Shown: piece by piece, positions 1 to 7,662 of the stretch | How positions within the stretch are numbered: position 1 is the first letter of the stretch | Layout: each line of letters starts with the position of its first letter | Assembly (NCBI GenBank): GCA_964644135.1 | Contig: CAZXWD010000028.1 | Location: 1 to 30,799 of the forward strand | Direction of reading: 5' to 3' | DNA from: CAZMOK01 sp964644135 | GTDB taxonomy: Bacteria; Bacteroidota; Bacteroidia; Bacteroidales; JAGOPY01 | Length of the DNA stretch: 30,799 nucleotides | Program-made: the position numbers and the translations under genes | The notes under the pieces: model-generated | Database searches by the model: none | Told to the model about the DNA's origin: nothing | The model's input: the letters and a program-made list of their open reading frames with translations, nothing else

Positions 1-695
1 TTTTGGACCGTCCATTCAAACAATTCATACACAGGATCAATTATGGGCTGACCGTGTGTGTCGATTATAAGATCGGGCTCAACCTGTTCGTGACCGGCCA
101 TATGGATATAAGCAACCTTATCGAGCGGCAGCCGGTCAATAAACTTTTTCGCATCGTAATCATGATTGAAAGCGTTTACATAGACATTGTTTACATCGAG
201 GAGGAGCTCACAACCTGATTCTTCCACTACCGACGAAATAAACGTTGCCTCATCCATCTCAGCAGCCACAGGGGTATAATAAGACACATTCTCTATGGCA
301 ATCTTCCTTCCCAGGAAATCCTGGACCCTTCTGAGCCGTTCTGAAACATGCTTTACCGCATCCTCCCTGAAGGGGATGGGCAGCAGGTCGTAAAGATGGG
401 CATTGGCTGCCTTGGTATAAGAAAGATGTTCAGAGTATACTTTCACGTTATTTTCATCAAGGAAGACTTTCAGCTCCTTGATAAAATCCCAGTCAAGCTC
501 TTCGGGCGATCCTATTGAAAGTGACAGTCCGTGGCAGGTCACAGGGTATTTTTCCATCGCCTGGCGAAATCTTTTACCCCAGTAGCCTCCCATTCCCATC
601 CAGTTTTCAGGTGCAAACTCAATGAAATCGGGTGCCAGCTCATTTCCCTCCAGCAGCTCATTAGCAAAATCTCTTCTGAATCCTATTCCTACCAT
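1..695 (-). CDS. MNIO-family (DUF692, HvfB/BufB-like) RiPP maturase, partial at left edge
   Basis: Multinuclear non-heme iron oxygenases of this family use an iron cluster to convert precursor cysteines into oxazolone/thioamide or thiooxazole groups. The visible 231 residues are the N-terminal part; the family usually has about 270-290, so the C-terminus lies beyond position 1. Family motifs seen: CHGLSLSIGS (His55), SEHLSY (His90), IENV (Glu135), LLLDVNNVYVNAFNH (about 165-178) and IHMAGH (His198, His202), then DTHG near 212-215. These His/Asp/Asn/Glu positions are the expected metal ligands. Start: ATG at 693-695, with GAGG 8 nt upstream. The gene lies 51 bp downstream of the EGKCG-motif precursor on the same strand, the usual precursor-then-maturase order. 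A DUF2063-type partner (HvfC/BufC) would be expected further left but cannot be seen. The family call is firm; the exact modification chemistry is inferred from relatives. Confidence 0.93.
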   Translation of the reverse strand, partial: MVGIGFRRDFANELLEGNELAPDFIEFAPENWMGMGGYWGKRFRQAMEKYPVTCHGLSLSIGSPEELDWDFIKELKVFLDENNVKVYSEHLSYTKAANAHLYDLLPIPFREDAVKHVSERLRRVQDFLGRKIAIENVSYYTPVAAEMDEATFISSVVEESGCELLLDVNNVYVNAFNHDYDAKKFIDRLPLDKVAYIHMAGHEQVEPDLIIDTHGQPIIDPVYELFEWTVQ

Positions 696-746
696 AATTG
701 ATACCTCTTTTATAAACAGTAATTTCCCAATCCTATTCTTAATTTA

Positions 747-1205
747 TCAACCACATTTACCTTCGCCGCACTTTGATTCTACGGCTTTTGATTCTTTTTT
801 ATCGGATTTGGCTTCCGCATCCTTTTTGTCTTCGCCACATTTGCCTTCTCCGCATTTCGACTCGACAGTCTTGTCTTTTGAAGATTTAACGGCTTTCTTA
901 TCAGACTTCATTGTCTTTTTGGATTCCTTCACCGTGTCACTTTTTTTCTTCTCGCTCTCTTTATCTTCGCCACACTTGCCTTCTCCGCATGAGAGCTCGA
1001 AGGTCCTGGCCTTGTCGTATGAATTCCTTACGTCCAGGTTCATATCTATAAGCTCGCTGCGAAGCTCGGCACCGCTGCCAAGGTCATCGTAATTCAGAAG
1101 GTCGCCAGCATTGGCATCCCCAATTCCTATTGTTGTAATTGCGCCTGTTAAAATTGCTCCGGAAAGTATCCCGGCATTCTTTCTAAGATTTTTCTTGTTT
1201 TTCAT
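747..1205 (-). CDS. Secreted RiPP metallophore precursor with three CGEGKCG motifs (HvfA/bufferin-like)
   Basis: 152-residue precursor peptide. Residues 1-33 are a Sec signal peptide: a basic N-terminus (KNKKNLRKN), a hydrophobic core, and an AlaAsnAla cleavage site before Gly34. A short acidic mature N-terminus follows (about 34-72). Three copies of Cys-Gly-Glu-Gly-Lys-Cys-Gly then lie at 73-79, 118-124 and 146-152, the last ending the protein, separated by Lys/Glu/Ser-rich linkers. All six cysteines of the protein sit in these motifs. EGKCG is the signature of HvfA-, bufferin- and Gig-type precursors, whose cysteines are modified by an MNIO enzyme and bind copper or other soft metals. The MNIO gene follows 51 bp downstream. 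An ECF-sigma-like promoter lies about 42-69 bp upstream of the ATG. The family assignment is strong; the metal and the modification are inferred. Confidence 0.9.
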   Translation of the reverse strand: MKNKKNLRKNAGILSGAILTGAITTIGIGDANAGDLLNYDDLGSGAELRSELIDMNLDVRNSYDKARTFELSCGEGKCGEDKESEKKKSDTVKESKKTMKSDKKAVKSSKDKTVESKCGEGKCGEDKKDAEAKSDKKESKAVESKCGEGKCG

Positions 1206-1246
1206 TGTGCCAAGTTTTAATGTTCAATTTTTGAAACTTTAAAACA

Positions 1247-1274
1247 TAGTCGGAAGCGAGAGTAATTCCTTACA
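1247..1274 (-). promoter_or_regulatory. ECF-sigma-like promoter of the RiPP cassette
   Basis: Read on the minus strand, TGTAAG (1274-1269) and CGACTA (1252-1247) are separated by 16 bp. They resemble ECF-type -35 (TGTAAC) and -10 (CGTCTA) elements. The implied start site would give a leader of roughly 35 nt before the precursor ATG at 1205. A weak overlap with the housekeeping element TAnnTTTG (TATGTTTT, 1248-1241) is also present, so the sigma class is not certain. Confidence 0.45.
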
Positions 1275-1445
1275 AGAGGAAGTGTGAAGAATTTGTTAAT
1301 TAGAACTATCTACTTGTTTATCAAGCACTTTCTTGATCTCATTTCTTTTTTCTTTCTTATCCAAAGACCTGGCTGGTCACTTTTCTGCAAATCCACAAAC
1401 CTTGTGATCATCATATTCTGATCCTGTTCTGGATAATCCGGGGCA

Positions 1446-1465
1446 TTTGTCCGTAAATGGACAAA
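1446..1465. repeat. Inverted repeat TTTGTCC-N6-GGACAAA, possible operator
   Basis: Perfect 7-bp dyad arms at 1446-1452 and 1459-1465 around the spacer GTAAAT. The size and symmetry suit a dimeric transcription factor site. It lies between two divergent genes, so it could act on either. No regulator gene adjoins it. Confidence 0.4.
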
Positions 1466-1593
1466 ATCGTTCGCTCTGTTACATCCGGACGCCTTTGTGT
1501 TAATTTAATAACAATATCATATGTCTGAATATCAATGATTTATATTGTTGAGCATAAAATTTGCTGATATATTATTGATTATTAACCAATAAT

Positions 1594-1616
1594 GATCTTT
1601 TGTGAGGAAAAAGATC
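1594..1616 (+). other. Leader hairpin upstream of the 1669 gene
   Basis: GATCTTTT (1594-1601) pairs perfectly with AAAAGATC (1609-1616) across a 7-nt loop. It sits 52 bp upstream of the ATG at 1669 and is AT-rich with no following T-tract. It may be a leader structure or an operator, and could be chance. Confidence 0.3.
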
Positions 1617-1668
1617 TTATTGTCTTATTAATTCAACCAGAAGAGTTATTAACCAAAAAAACGGGACC

Positions 1669-2406
1669 ATGAAGAGTTATTTGATGAGGATCTTTTTGAT
1701 CTTTAGCCTGAGCCCTGGCCTTTTCCTATTGAATTTACAGGGCCAGAGTGTTGATTACGACAAGGCAAACCAGCCAATGCACACCAGGTCCATTCCTCCA
1801 CAGCACCAGGACTATGCACATGATATTGCATCGGTCGATTCGAGAAGTTATGAGGACAGGGACCTTGGATCGGAAGGCAGCATGTATCTTATGGATGACT
1901 GGTGCACCGGTACGGTAGTACTTAAGGACAATACCGTATTTACCGGCATAAAGCTAAGGTACAACGTTTACTTTCAGCAGATGCAGTTCATCGAGGATGG
2001 AGACACACTGGCTTTTGCAAATCCTGATGAGATCAGGTCGATCATAATGGACGGAAGGGAATTCATCTATTGTGAGTACCTGGAGGAAGGAACAATCCGG
2101 AAGTGCTATTTTGAGATCATCGTGGAAGGAGACTGCCGCTTGCTGACCAGGAATGTGGTGAGTTACCACAAAAAGGATGTTGCCGGCATTGACTGTACGA
2201 AGGATGTGTTCTATAAAAGCTGCAACTTTTACATAAAAAAGGGTGATGGCCCGGCCACTGAGATCAGTTGCAAAAGGAAATCTGTCTACCGGGCGCTTTC
2301 CGATAAAGAGGAACAGGTAAAGGCCTATTTGAAGGAAAAGAAGCTTAAGTTGAAAACACCGGAAGAGTTAGCGCGTGTTATCCGCCATTACAACACCCTT
2401 CTGTAA
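1669..2406 (+). CDS. Exported protein of unknown function
   Basis: 245 residues. A signal peptide is clear (about 1-26: hydrophobic IFLIFSLSPGLFLLNL, ending near GlnGlyGln). The mature part has no motif I recognise as a named enzyme. The middle (about 80-135) looks like a beta-rich segment (GTVVLKDNTVFTGIKLRYN, then DEIRSIIMDGREFIYCEY) of the kind seen in many uncharacterised Bacteroidota envelope proteins. The C-terminus is a charged helical stretch (EEQVKAYLKEKKLKLKTPEE) ending in a Tyr-Asn-Thr-Leu-Leu tail. It converges on the large T9SS gene with only 6 bp between the two stop codons. The protein is likely periplasmic or outer-membrane associated, with role unknown. Confidence 0.85.
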   Translation: MKSYLMRIFLIFSLSPGLFLLNLQGQSVDYDKANQPMHTRSIPPQHQDYAHDIASVDSRSYEDRDLGSEGSMYLMDDWCTGTVVLKDNTVFTGIKLRYNVYFQQMQFIEDGDTLAFANPDEIRSIIMDGREFIYCEYLEEGTIRKCYFEIIVEGDCRLLTRNVVSYHKKDVAGIDCTKDVFYKSCNFYIKKGDGPATEISCKRKSVYRALSDKEEQVKAYLKEKKLKLKTPEELARVIRHYNTLL

Positions 2407-2412
2407 AAATCA

Positions 2413-5400
2413 TTATTTGTATATAGTGACTGATCCTTCGAAGTTCTGCCGGCCGCCCCGCATATCATTACCGGTAATACGGTAAAGGTATGTGCCTACT
2501 GGAAGCGGCTCCCCTTCCTGGTCACGTCCATCCCAAATACAATCAGGTGAATCGATCAGATCGTTGAAGATGAGGTTGCCCCAGCGGTCGAAAATCCTGA
2601 TCCTGAAATTGTTGACCACATCACCCGTTGTCCCGCTGATGGAGAAACAATCATTCAGACCGTCACCATTGGGGCTGAAAGCAGTAGGGATGTATATTTT
2701 CAGTTCAAGAAGGATCCCTACGTTCACCGTATCGGCATCCCAGCAGCCATAGCTGTTTTCGGTATACATGATCACATCGTAGCTGCCCGGGGCGGAATAC
2801 CTGTGCACCGGGTTGTCTTCCTGTGAAGTCTCTCCGTCACCAAAATCCCATTCTATGCTATTATACTCACCTTCAATCTGCTCAAAGAATGAGATCACGG
2901 GGTTATCGATCGTGGCTGCGAGAGGTTCTGCAGAAATACCCGCCTCCGGCTGGGGATACACCTCAACCATATCAGGGAACAGGGTTGTAGCATTGCACCC
3001 GGTACTGTTGGTTACCCTCAGCCTTACATCATAGGTGCCCGGTTCCTCATAGGTATGAACGGGATTTCGTTCGTTTGAAGTGGTGCCGTCGCCGAAATTC
3101 CATTCATAGACAGGGCCTTCGAGGTCGGTCGACTGGTCAAAGAAGCTGACCTCAAGGGGCCGGCAGCCTTGTGCATTCTGGGCTGTCATGAACGGGGAGG
3201 GATTCAGGTTGACATTCATCTCCATTTCAAAGTATTCATAGCATCCCGGCTCTTCAATTTCAACGGTAATTGTCTTGCTGCCCGGAGTGTCCCAGGTAAC
3301 GGTTGCGGTTTCATCAGTGCTGACCGGCGGGTCGCCTCCTTCAAAGGTCCAGTTGTAGGAAGCACCCGGCCTCACAGTTCCTATAAAACTGATCTCTGCT
3401 TCATCGCCCGAACAGGTTTCAAACGGTTCGGCCATGATTGCCCCGCTTATAGGTTCCCTGATATACACATCAATGCTTACCGAATCGCGGCAGCCATTGA
3501 TGTCTGTTATGTTACAGGAATATGTAGTTGCTACCAGGGGCTCCACAACCGGGTTCGGGAGGGTTTCCTGTCCTGTAAGCGACGGGTCCGGCGGATCGGA
3601 GGTCCAGAAATAATCATCTGTTTCAACGGCCGTGTTGGCATTTAGCTGATTTGGATAACCAGAGCAGACCGAATCGTATTCCTTCGAGAGCTGCAAAGCC
3701 GGATAGGGGAACACATTTATGGTAAAGTCCCTTTCATCATAGCAGCCGTATTCATTATAAGCCGATACATTGACGAGGTGCGGTCCCGGCTCGGTGATCC
3801 TGATGTTAACCTCCTGGCCAAAAGCCACCTGGGGCATCCCATAATCAGTCCATCTCCATTCCCAGTCGGAATAGCCATTCAGCTCTTCCAGGGTAAAATA
3901 TTCATCAGGACAGACATTGAAATAATCACCGCCGTTAAGCTCTATGTCGACCACCAGTTCGGAAACCTGGAATGTAAAGCAGGTAGACGCCGGCTGGTCG
4001 CATGCATTGATGATCTCCACGCATTTGGTGACCATTCCCGCACTGAAGGGGGTATAGGTGTATGATATTTCATCCGCGCCGGGAATTTCATTCCCCGGGG
4101 CAACGGAATTGTTGTACCACTGGTAGGATTTTCCGGGGGTGCATGACAGGGTTATGGGCTCGCCCAGGCAAATGATATCGGGGCCGGATATGGCCACAAC
4201 CGGATCGAGGAAAGCCCAGACTTCACCGGAAGTAGTATTTCCGCAATAATCGGTCACGATATAATCGAACTTGATGCTATCCTGGCTCTGAATAAGAGAA
4301 CCGTACTCATCCCAGGTAACGGTGTATATCTTATCAGCGCCTACCAGGTTCCCGTCAAAAAACCATTCCACTGTGAAATCTTCATCAACATTGGTATTCT
4401 CTATTGTAATATCCCATACCAGGTTTTCGCAGAGCTGAAAATCGGGGCTGGGAGAGGCCAGGAGCTGGCTGTAAACAATAACAGTGTCTTTGGTAGGCTG
4501 GTAGCCCGGCTGGCTGCTGCACCTGTCGGACACATTGCAGATAACCACATCGGGACTGTCGGAGATCGTAATACCGAATGTTTCACCGCTACCCAACTGA
4601 CCAGTCGAAAGCTGCGACCAGTTGTAATTATAGGGAGGTATACCACCTTCAACGAGATCGGTTACTGTAAGTTCAACTTCACCTCCACAATAATAGATAC
4701 TGTTTGGTGTAGGGCCATAGGTTTTGGTAGCCGAAGGGATATCTTCATAATCGTGCACATTTATGATTATTTCCCCGGAATACCCCTGGTTTCCGCCGCC
4801 AATACCCCCCGAACTGGGTATATCACACGGATTTTCCTGGTACCTGAAACGCCAGGTCTCAATCCCCCCCTCATCTATGTCATCAAAATTTGCCGAAACT
4901 ATGTAGGTGCCCTCAAGCTGGCCGGGGGCAAGGAACATCAGGGAGTCGTCCACCGGTTCGGGGGTTATGGTATAATCGGTGTTCGGATCGGCACCTGTGA
5001 TCTTGAACCGTATCCAGGTTGTGTCAAGTGTTTCTACATTTTTGGTAAGGCTGATCACCATATTGGCGCAACCCCCTTCAACTATTTCATCTATCTCAAA
5101 ATCAGGGTTATCGTTGGCCCCTGCAACCTCCCACTCCATACCGATGCCACTCTTAAAAGAGCCTGCTTCGAGAAAAACGGCGGAATTCAGCAGGTGACTG
5201 AGCGTGAAATTCTGACCGGGGACTTCAATGCCATTCGGGTAATCAGCAACGGCGATCTTTATCCAGTAAGTTTCACAGGCTTCCACCTGGGCCTGGTACA
5301 GGTCGACCGGGAGAACCTCAGTGAGGCCGTCGTATATAAAGGAAAGCCCTTTGTTCGAAATGTAAACATAATCGTTTGTTTCATGATTGACCCACCTGAC

Positions 5401-6096
5401 ACTGACAGGAACTTTGCTTGGGTAGGGAGGCCCGAAATCATTGCCTATCATTGAGGCGATCATGTCATTATCCTGCTGACTGGGAAATTTTTTTACGAAA
5501 ATGGCCATGAAGTCGCTTTTATCCTCCCCTGTCAGGTCAATGTCCTCTGCACGGCCACCACCACCGCCGCCGCCACCTAATTCTTCATATTTATATTCTT
5601 CTGAAGCAAAAACATAATTCAAAGTGAAAGAGTCGTAAAAAGGCTTGAACTTAAACTCAAGAACAGAAACATCAACTACCGTATCGGGCTTGTTCTCAAG
5701 GGAAATAACCCCCATAAGCCAGTCCATGTCTTCGTCGTTGAGGTTGTGGTAGCTGTCAAGGCTATCGCGTTCGGGGTTGGTCTGGGCTCCTGACTTATTG
5801 TCCCCGCCGTTTATCTGGGTTGTTGAATATACATACCCGTTTGTGAGAATGAGGCCACGGTCGAAGCCGACATCAATGCCGCTTTCAAAAGCATCACGAG
5901 CGTCGATCTTTCCCTTGTAGTTTATATTGGATATTTCCCCGCCACCCGCGAAAAGGGTGTCCCTTACATATAATTCGAATTGCTCCTCGTCGAGGTGGTA
6001 GATCCTTAATTCGGGTGTAGTCTGTGCAGTAATCTTATTTCCTCCTAAAAGAAAAATAAGCAGCAGAATGAGGCTTGCTTTAGATAAATGCTTCAT
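2413..6096 (-). CDS. Large secreted adhesin-like protein: choice-of-anchor L, PKD repeats, T9SS type B sorting domain
   Basis: 1227 residues. The signal peptide is at 1-25 (ends IleThrAlaGln). Residues about 40-310 match a choice-of-anchor L domain (GFDRGLILTNGYV, LNYVFASEEYKYEE, SDFMAIFVK). An eight-glycine run at 174-181 interrupts it. A long array of Ig/PKD-like beta-domains follows. Two clear PKD domains near the C-terminus carry the YEWNFGDGTTS and IEWDFGDGETS motifs with NPVHTY/NPVHRY. The last ~90 residues (PTAFSPNGDGLNDCF through VPVGTYLYRI-like turns to VTIYK) form the gliding-motility-associated C-terminal domain, the type B signal for the T9SS. The protein is therefore exported across the outer membrane and attached or released at the cell surface. 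The ligand is unknown. A near-consensus -7 element (one mismatch to TAnnTTTG) lies at 6124-6131. Confidence 0.93.
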   Translation of the reverse strand: MKHLSKASLILLLIFLLGGNKITAQTTPELRIYHLDEEQFELYVRDTLFAGGGEISNINYKGKIDARDAFESGIDVGFDRGLILTNGYVYSTTQINGGDNKSGAQTNPERDSLDSYHNLNDEDMDWLMGVISLENKPDTVVDVSVLEFKFKPFYDSFTLNYVFASEEYKYEELGGGGGGGGRAEDIDLTGEDKSDFMAIFVKKFPSQQDNDMIASMIGNDFGPPYPSKVPVSVRWVNHETNDYVYISNKGLSFIYDGLTEVLPVDLYQAQVEACETYWIKIAVADYPNGIEVPGQNFTLSHLLNSAVFLEAGSFKSGIGMEWEVAGANDNPDFEIDEIVEGGCANMVISLTKNVETLDTTWIRFKITGADPNTDYTITPEPVDDSLMFLAPGQLEGTYIVSANFDDIDEGGIETWRFRYQENPCDIPSSGGIGGGNQGYSGEIIINVHDYEDIPSATKTYGPTPNSIYYCGGEVELTVTDLVEGGIPPYNYNWSQLSTGQLGSGETFGITISDSPDVVICNVSDRCSSQPGYQPTKDTVIVYSQLLASPSPDFQLCENLVWDITIENTNVDEDFTVEWFFDGNLVGADKIYTVTWDEYGSLIQSQDSIKFDYIVTDYCGNTTSGEVWAFLDPVVAISGPDIICLGEPITLSCTPGKSYQWYNNSVAPGNEIPGADEISYTYTPFSAGMVTKCVEIINACDQPASTCFTFQVSELVVDIELNGGDYFNVCPDEYFTLEELNGYSDWEWRWTDYGMPQVAFGQEVNIRITEPGPHLVNVSAYNEYGCYDERDFTINVFPYPALQLSKEYDSVCSGYPNQLNANTAVETDDYFWTSDPPDPSLTGQETLPNPVVEPLVATTYSCNITDINGCRDSVSIDVYIREPISGAIMAEPFETCSGDEAEISFIGTVRPGASYNWTFEGGDPPVSTDETATVTWDTPGSKTITVEIEEPGCYEYFEMEMNVNLNPSPFMTAQNAQGCRPLEVSFFDQSTDLEGPVYEWNFGDGTTSNERNPVHTYEEPGTYDVRLRVTNSTGCNATTLFPDMVEVYPQPEAGISAEPLAATIDNPVISFFEQIEGEYNSIEWDFGDGETSQEDNPVHRYSAPGSYDVIMYTENSYGCWDADTVNVGILLELKIYIPTAFSPNGDGLNDCFSISGTTGDVVNNFRIRIFDRWGNLIFNDLIDSPDCIWDGRDQEGEPLPVGTYLYRITGNDMRGGRQNFEGSVTIYK

Positions 6097-6193
6097 GGTG
6101 TCGCAATCTTCACTGTAAAGTTACAAATATTCAGTGCAGTTGGATGTTAATTTAATTCTTTTCAGCTATCCGGATATGCTATATCATGAAAAG

Positions 6194-6226
6194 AAAGGCC
6201 GGGAGAATATAAACCCCGGCCTTTTT
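6194..6226 (-). terminator. Rho-independent terminator after the 6259-8570 gene
   Basis: AAAGGCCGGG (6194-6203) pairs with CCCGGCCTTT (6215-6224), a perfect 10-bp GC-rich stem. On the minus strand the stem is followed by TTTCTTTT. It lies 33 bp past the stop at 6259. T-runs on both sides make it potentially bidirectional. Confidence 0.8.
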
Positions 6227-6258
6227 AAAAAATCTCGCTACTCCCGCTAACAAAAATA

Positions 6259-7662
6259 TCAGAATTTCGAGAATTTCTTTTCAAAGCAGTCGCCGTCTTC
6301 CGTAACCACACTCACCACATAAATACCCGGTTGCAGGTTCTCTGTGTTGAGCATCAGCCTGTCACCGTAATTATTGTTCTCAAAAGACCTGCTCAGAACA
6401 ACTTTACCAAACCTGCTGACCACATTCACTGTCAGTTTTCCTGAAAAACTGCCTTCAGGCTCAATATATAGCTTACCGGAAGAGGGATTTGGATATACCC
6501 TGAGATCTTTTCCGGCTATTTCACCGAGTCCGGTACAGTCGTCAATTGTGACCGTGAGATCTTCGCTCAGCTCGAAGCAACCTTCAGGTGTTTCTTCAGT
6601 AACTCTTACAGTACCTGTTCCGGCCTCTCCCCATTCAACCTGGATCTCATGAGTATTTCCGCCGCTGGTAATGTTCCCGCCTGTCACTTCCCAGATGTAA
6701 ATGTTGCCTGTGGTTTCGGCGGTAGAATAGATATGTCCGCCGGTGTTGTCACAAACAAGGTCGTCACCGCTGATTTCAGGATGTGGCTCTTCCACAACAG
6801 TTACCTCGAGCTCACTTGAAAAGACACCCTCGCCGCATTCGTTTACACCCTGTACGCTCAGGTAAGCCTGGCCATTATAATCCGGGTCCCAGGTAACAGT
6901 GGCAATCTCATCTATCCCATTTACCTCCCCGGCCTCTTCGGGATCGAGCACCCAGTTGTATGAGGTGGCTTCGGTAGCCCCGGAGGTAACATACTCGGTT
7001 GTTCCGGCCTGGTTGCACACTGTTTCAAGTCCAACAGGTATGCCTGCCTGTCCGGGTGCATAAATAACGTATATGTAAGTATTTCCTACCATGTACTGAG
7101 AACAGTAATCTGTATATGCGAGGCAGGAATATATCCCTTCTTCGGTCTGGTAACCAAAATTCAGGGGGCTACCTGTCCCCGTAAGGATCTGGCCTGTCGG
7201 ATCTCCGTCGATATACAGCTCATAATCAATCTCGGTCTCCGAGCCATCAAGGATGACCTCAATTCCCTGTTCACCATCACAATAGCCACCTCCGTCGGAA
7301 AGGGTGAATTGTACCGGCACATTATGGACTTCCACCGATAGATCGTCAGACCATATACTGTTCCCGCAATCATTTTCTGCCCTGACTTTTACAGTGAGAG
7401 AGCCCAGGAAACTGGAGTTCAGGTCGAGGGTTCCGGTTGTACCGGTGCCTGATATGGTACCTGCAGTGGAGGGCAGCACCTCCCAGGTATATGTTGTTGC
7501 ATAGGGTGCCCCGGCAGTTGTATATTCTATGTCTGTTTCGCCTTCACAAAGATCTTCAGCGCCTGCAGGCTGTCCGGGCTGTTCAGGGGTGTCAATGGCA
7601 TGAATGTAATCTTCCATGAGGAGTGTATCATACACAGCACCGTCATAAACTACAAGCTGCAC
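6259..7662 (-). CDS. C-terminal part of a frameshifted T9SS type A protein (PKD-like repeats plus sorting domain)
   Basis: This frame encodes the downstream part of the gene that begins at 8570. Its apparent ATG at 7662 is internal. The same frame continues upstream to about 7763 with PKD-type sequence (Asn-Trp-Trp-Trp-Thr-Phe-Glu-Gly-Gly-Asp-Pro, then GTYNVQLVVYDG), which belongs to the domain begun in the upstream frame. Two PKD-like/Ig-like units follow (TYTWEVLPSTAGTISG and SYNWVLDPEEAGEVNG, each ending near a conserved ECG or DCG), then a third shorter unit. The final ~85 residues (LRVYPNPSSGKLYIEP to ENLQPGIYVVSVVTEDG, ending KKFSKF) are a classic T9SS type A sorting domain. A strong terminator follows at 6194-6226. 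Without repair of the frameshift, the secreted product would lose this sorting signal. Confidence 0.85.
   Translation of the reverse strand: MQLVVYDGAVYDTLLMEDYIHAIDTPEQPGQPAGAEDLCEGETDIEYTTAGAPYATTYTWEVLPSTAGTISGTGTTGTLDLNSSFLGSLTVKVRAENDCGNSIWSDDLSVEVHNVPVQFTLSDGGGYCDGEQGIEVILDGSETEIDYELYIDGDPTGQILTGTGSPLNFGYQTEEGIYSCLAYTDYCSQYMVGNTYIYVIYAPGQAGIPVGLETVCNQAGTTEYVTSGATEATSYNWVLDPEEAGEVNGIDEIATVTWDPDYNGQAYLSVQGVNECGEGVFSSELEVTVVEEPHPEISGDDLVCDNTGGHIYSTAETTGNIYIWEVTGGNITSGGNTHEIQVEWGEAGTGTVRVTEETPEGCFELSEDLTVTIDDCTGLGEIAGKDLRVYPNPSSGKLYIEPEGSFSGKLTVNVVSRFGKVVLSRSFENNNYGDRLMLNTENLQPGIYVVSVVTEDGDCFEKKFSKF

Larger units (their letters stand above)
1206..1668. other. Intergenic region between divergent genes
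   Basis: 463 bp without a convincing gene. It holds the ECF-like promoter at 1247-1274, a 7-bp inverted repeat at 1446-1465 and a hairpin at 1594-1616. On the minus strand, frames between about 1296 and 1510 are unusually open and may be a decayed coding remnant. No start codon or recognisable domain supports calling a gene. Confidence 0.6.

Noticed and set aside
622..1092. Plus-strand open frame of 156 codons
   Set aside because: It is the antisense of the precursor and MNIO genes, with low-complexity Ser/Pro/Leu content caused by the motif codons.
2492..5454. Many plus-strand open frames up to 233 codons
   Set aside because: They are antisense shadows of the T9SS type B gene; no start signals or known domains.
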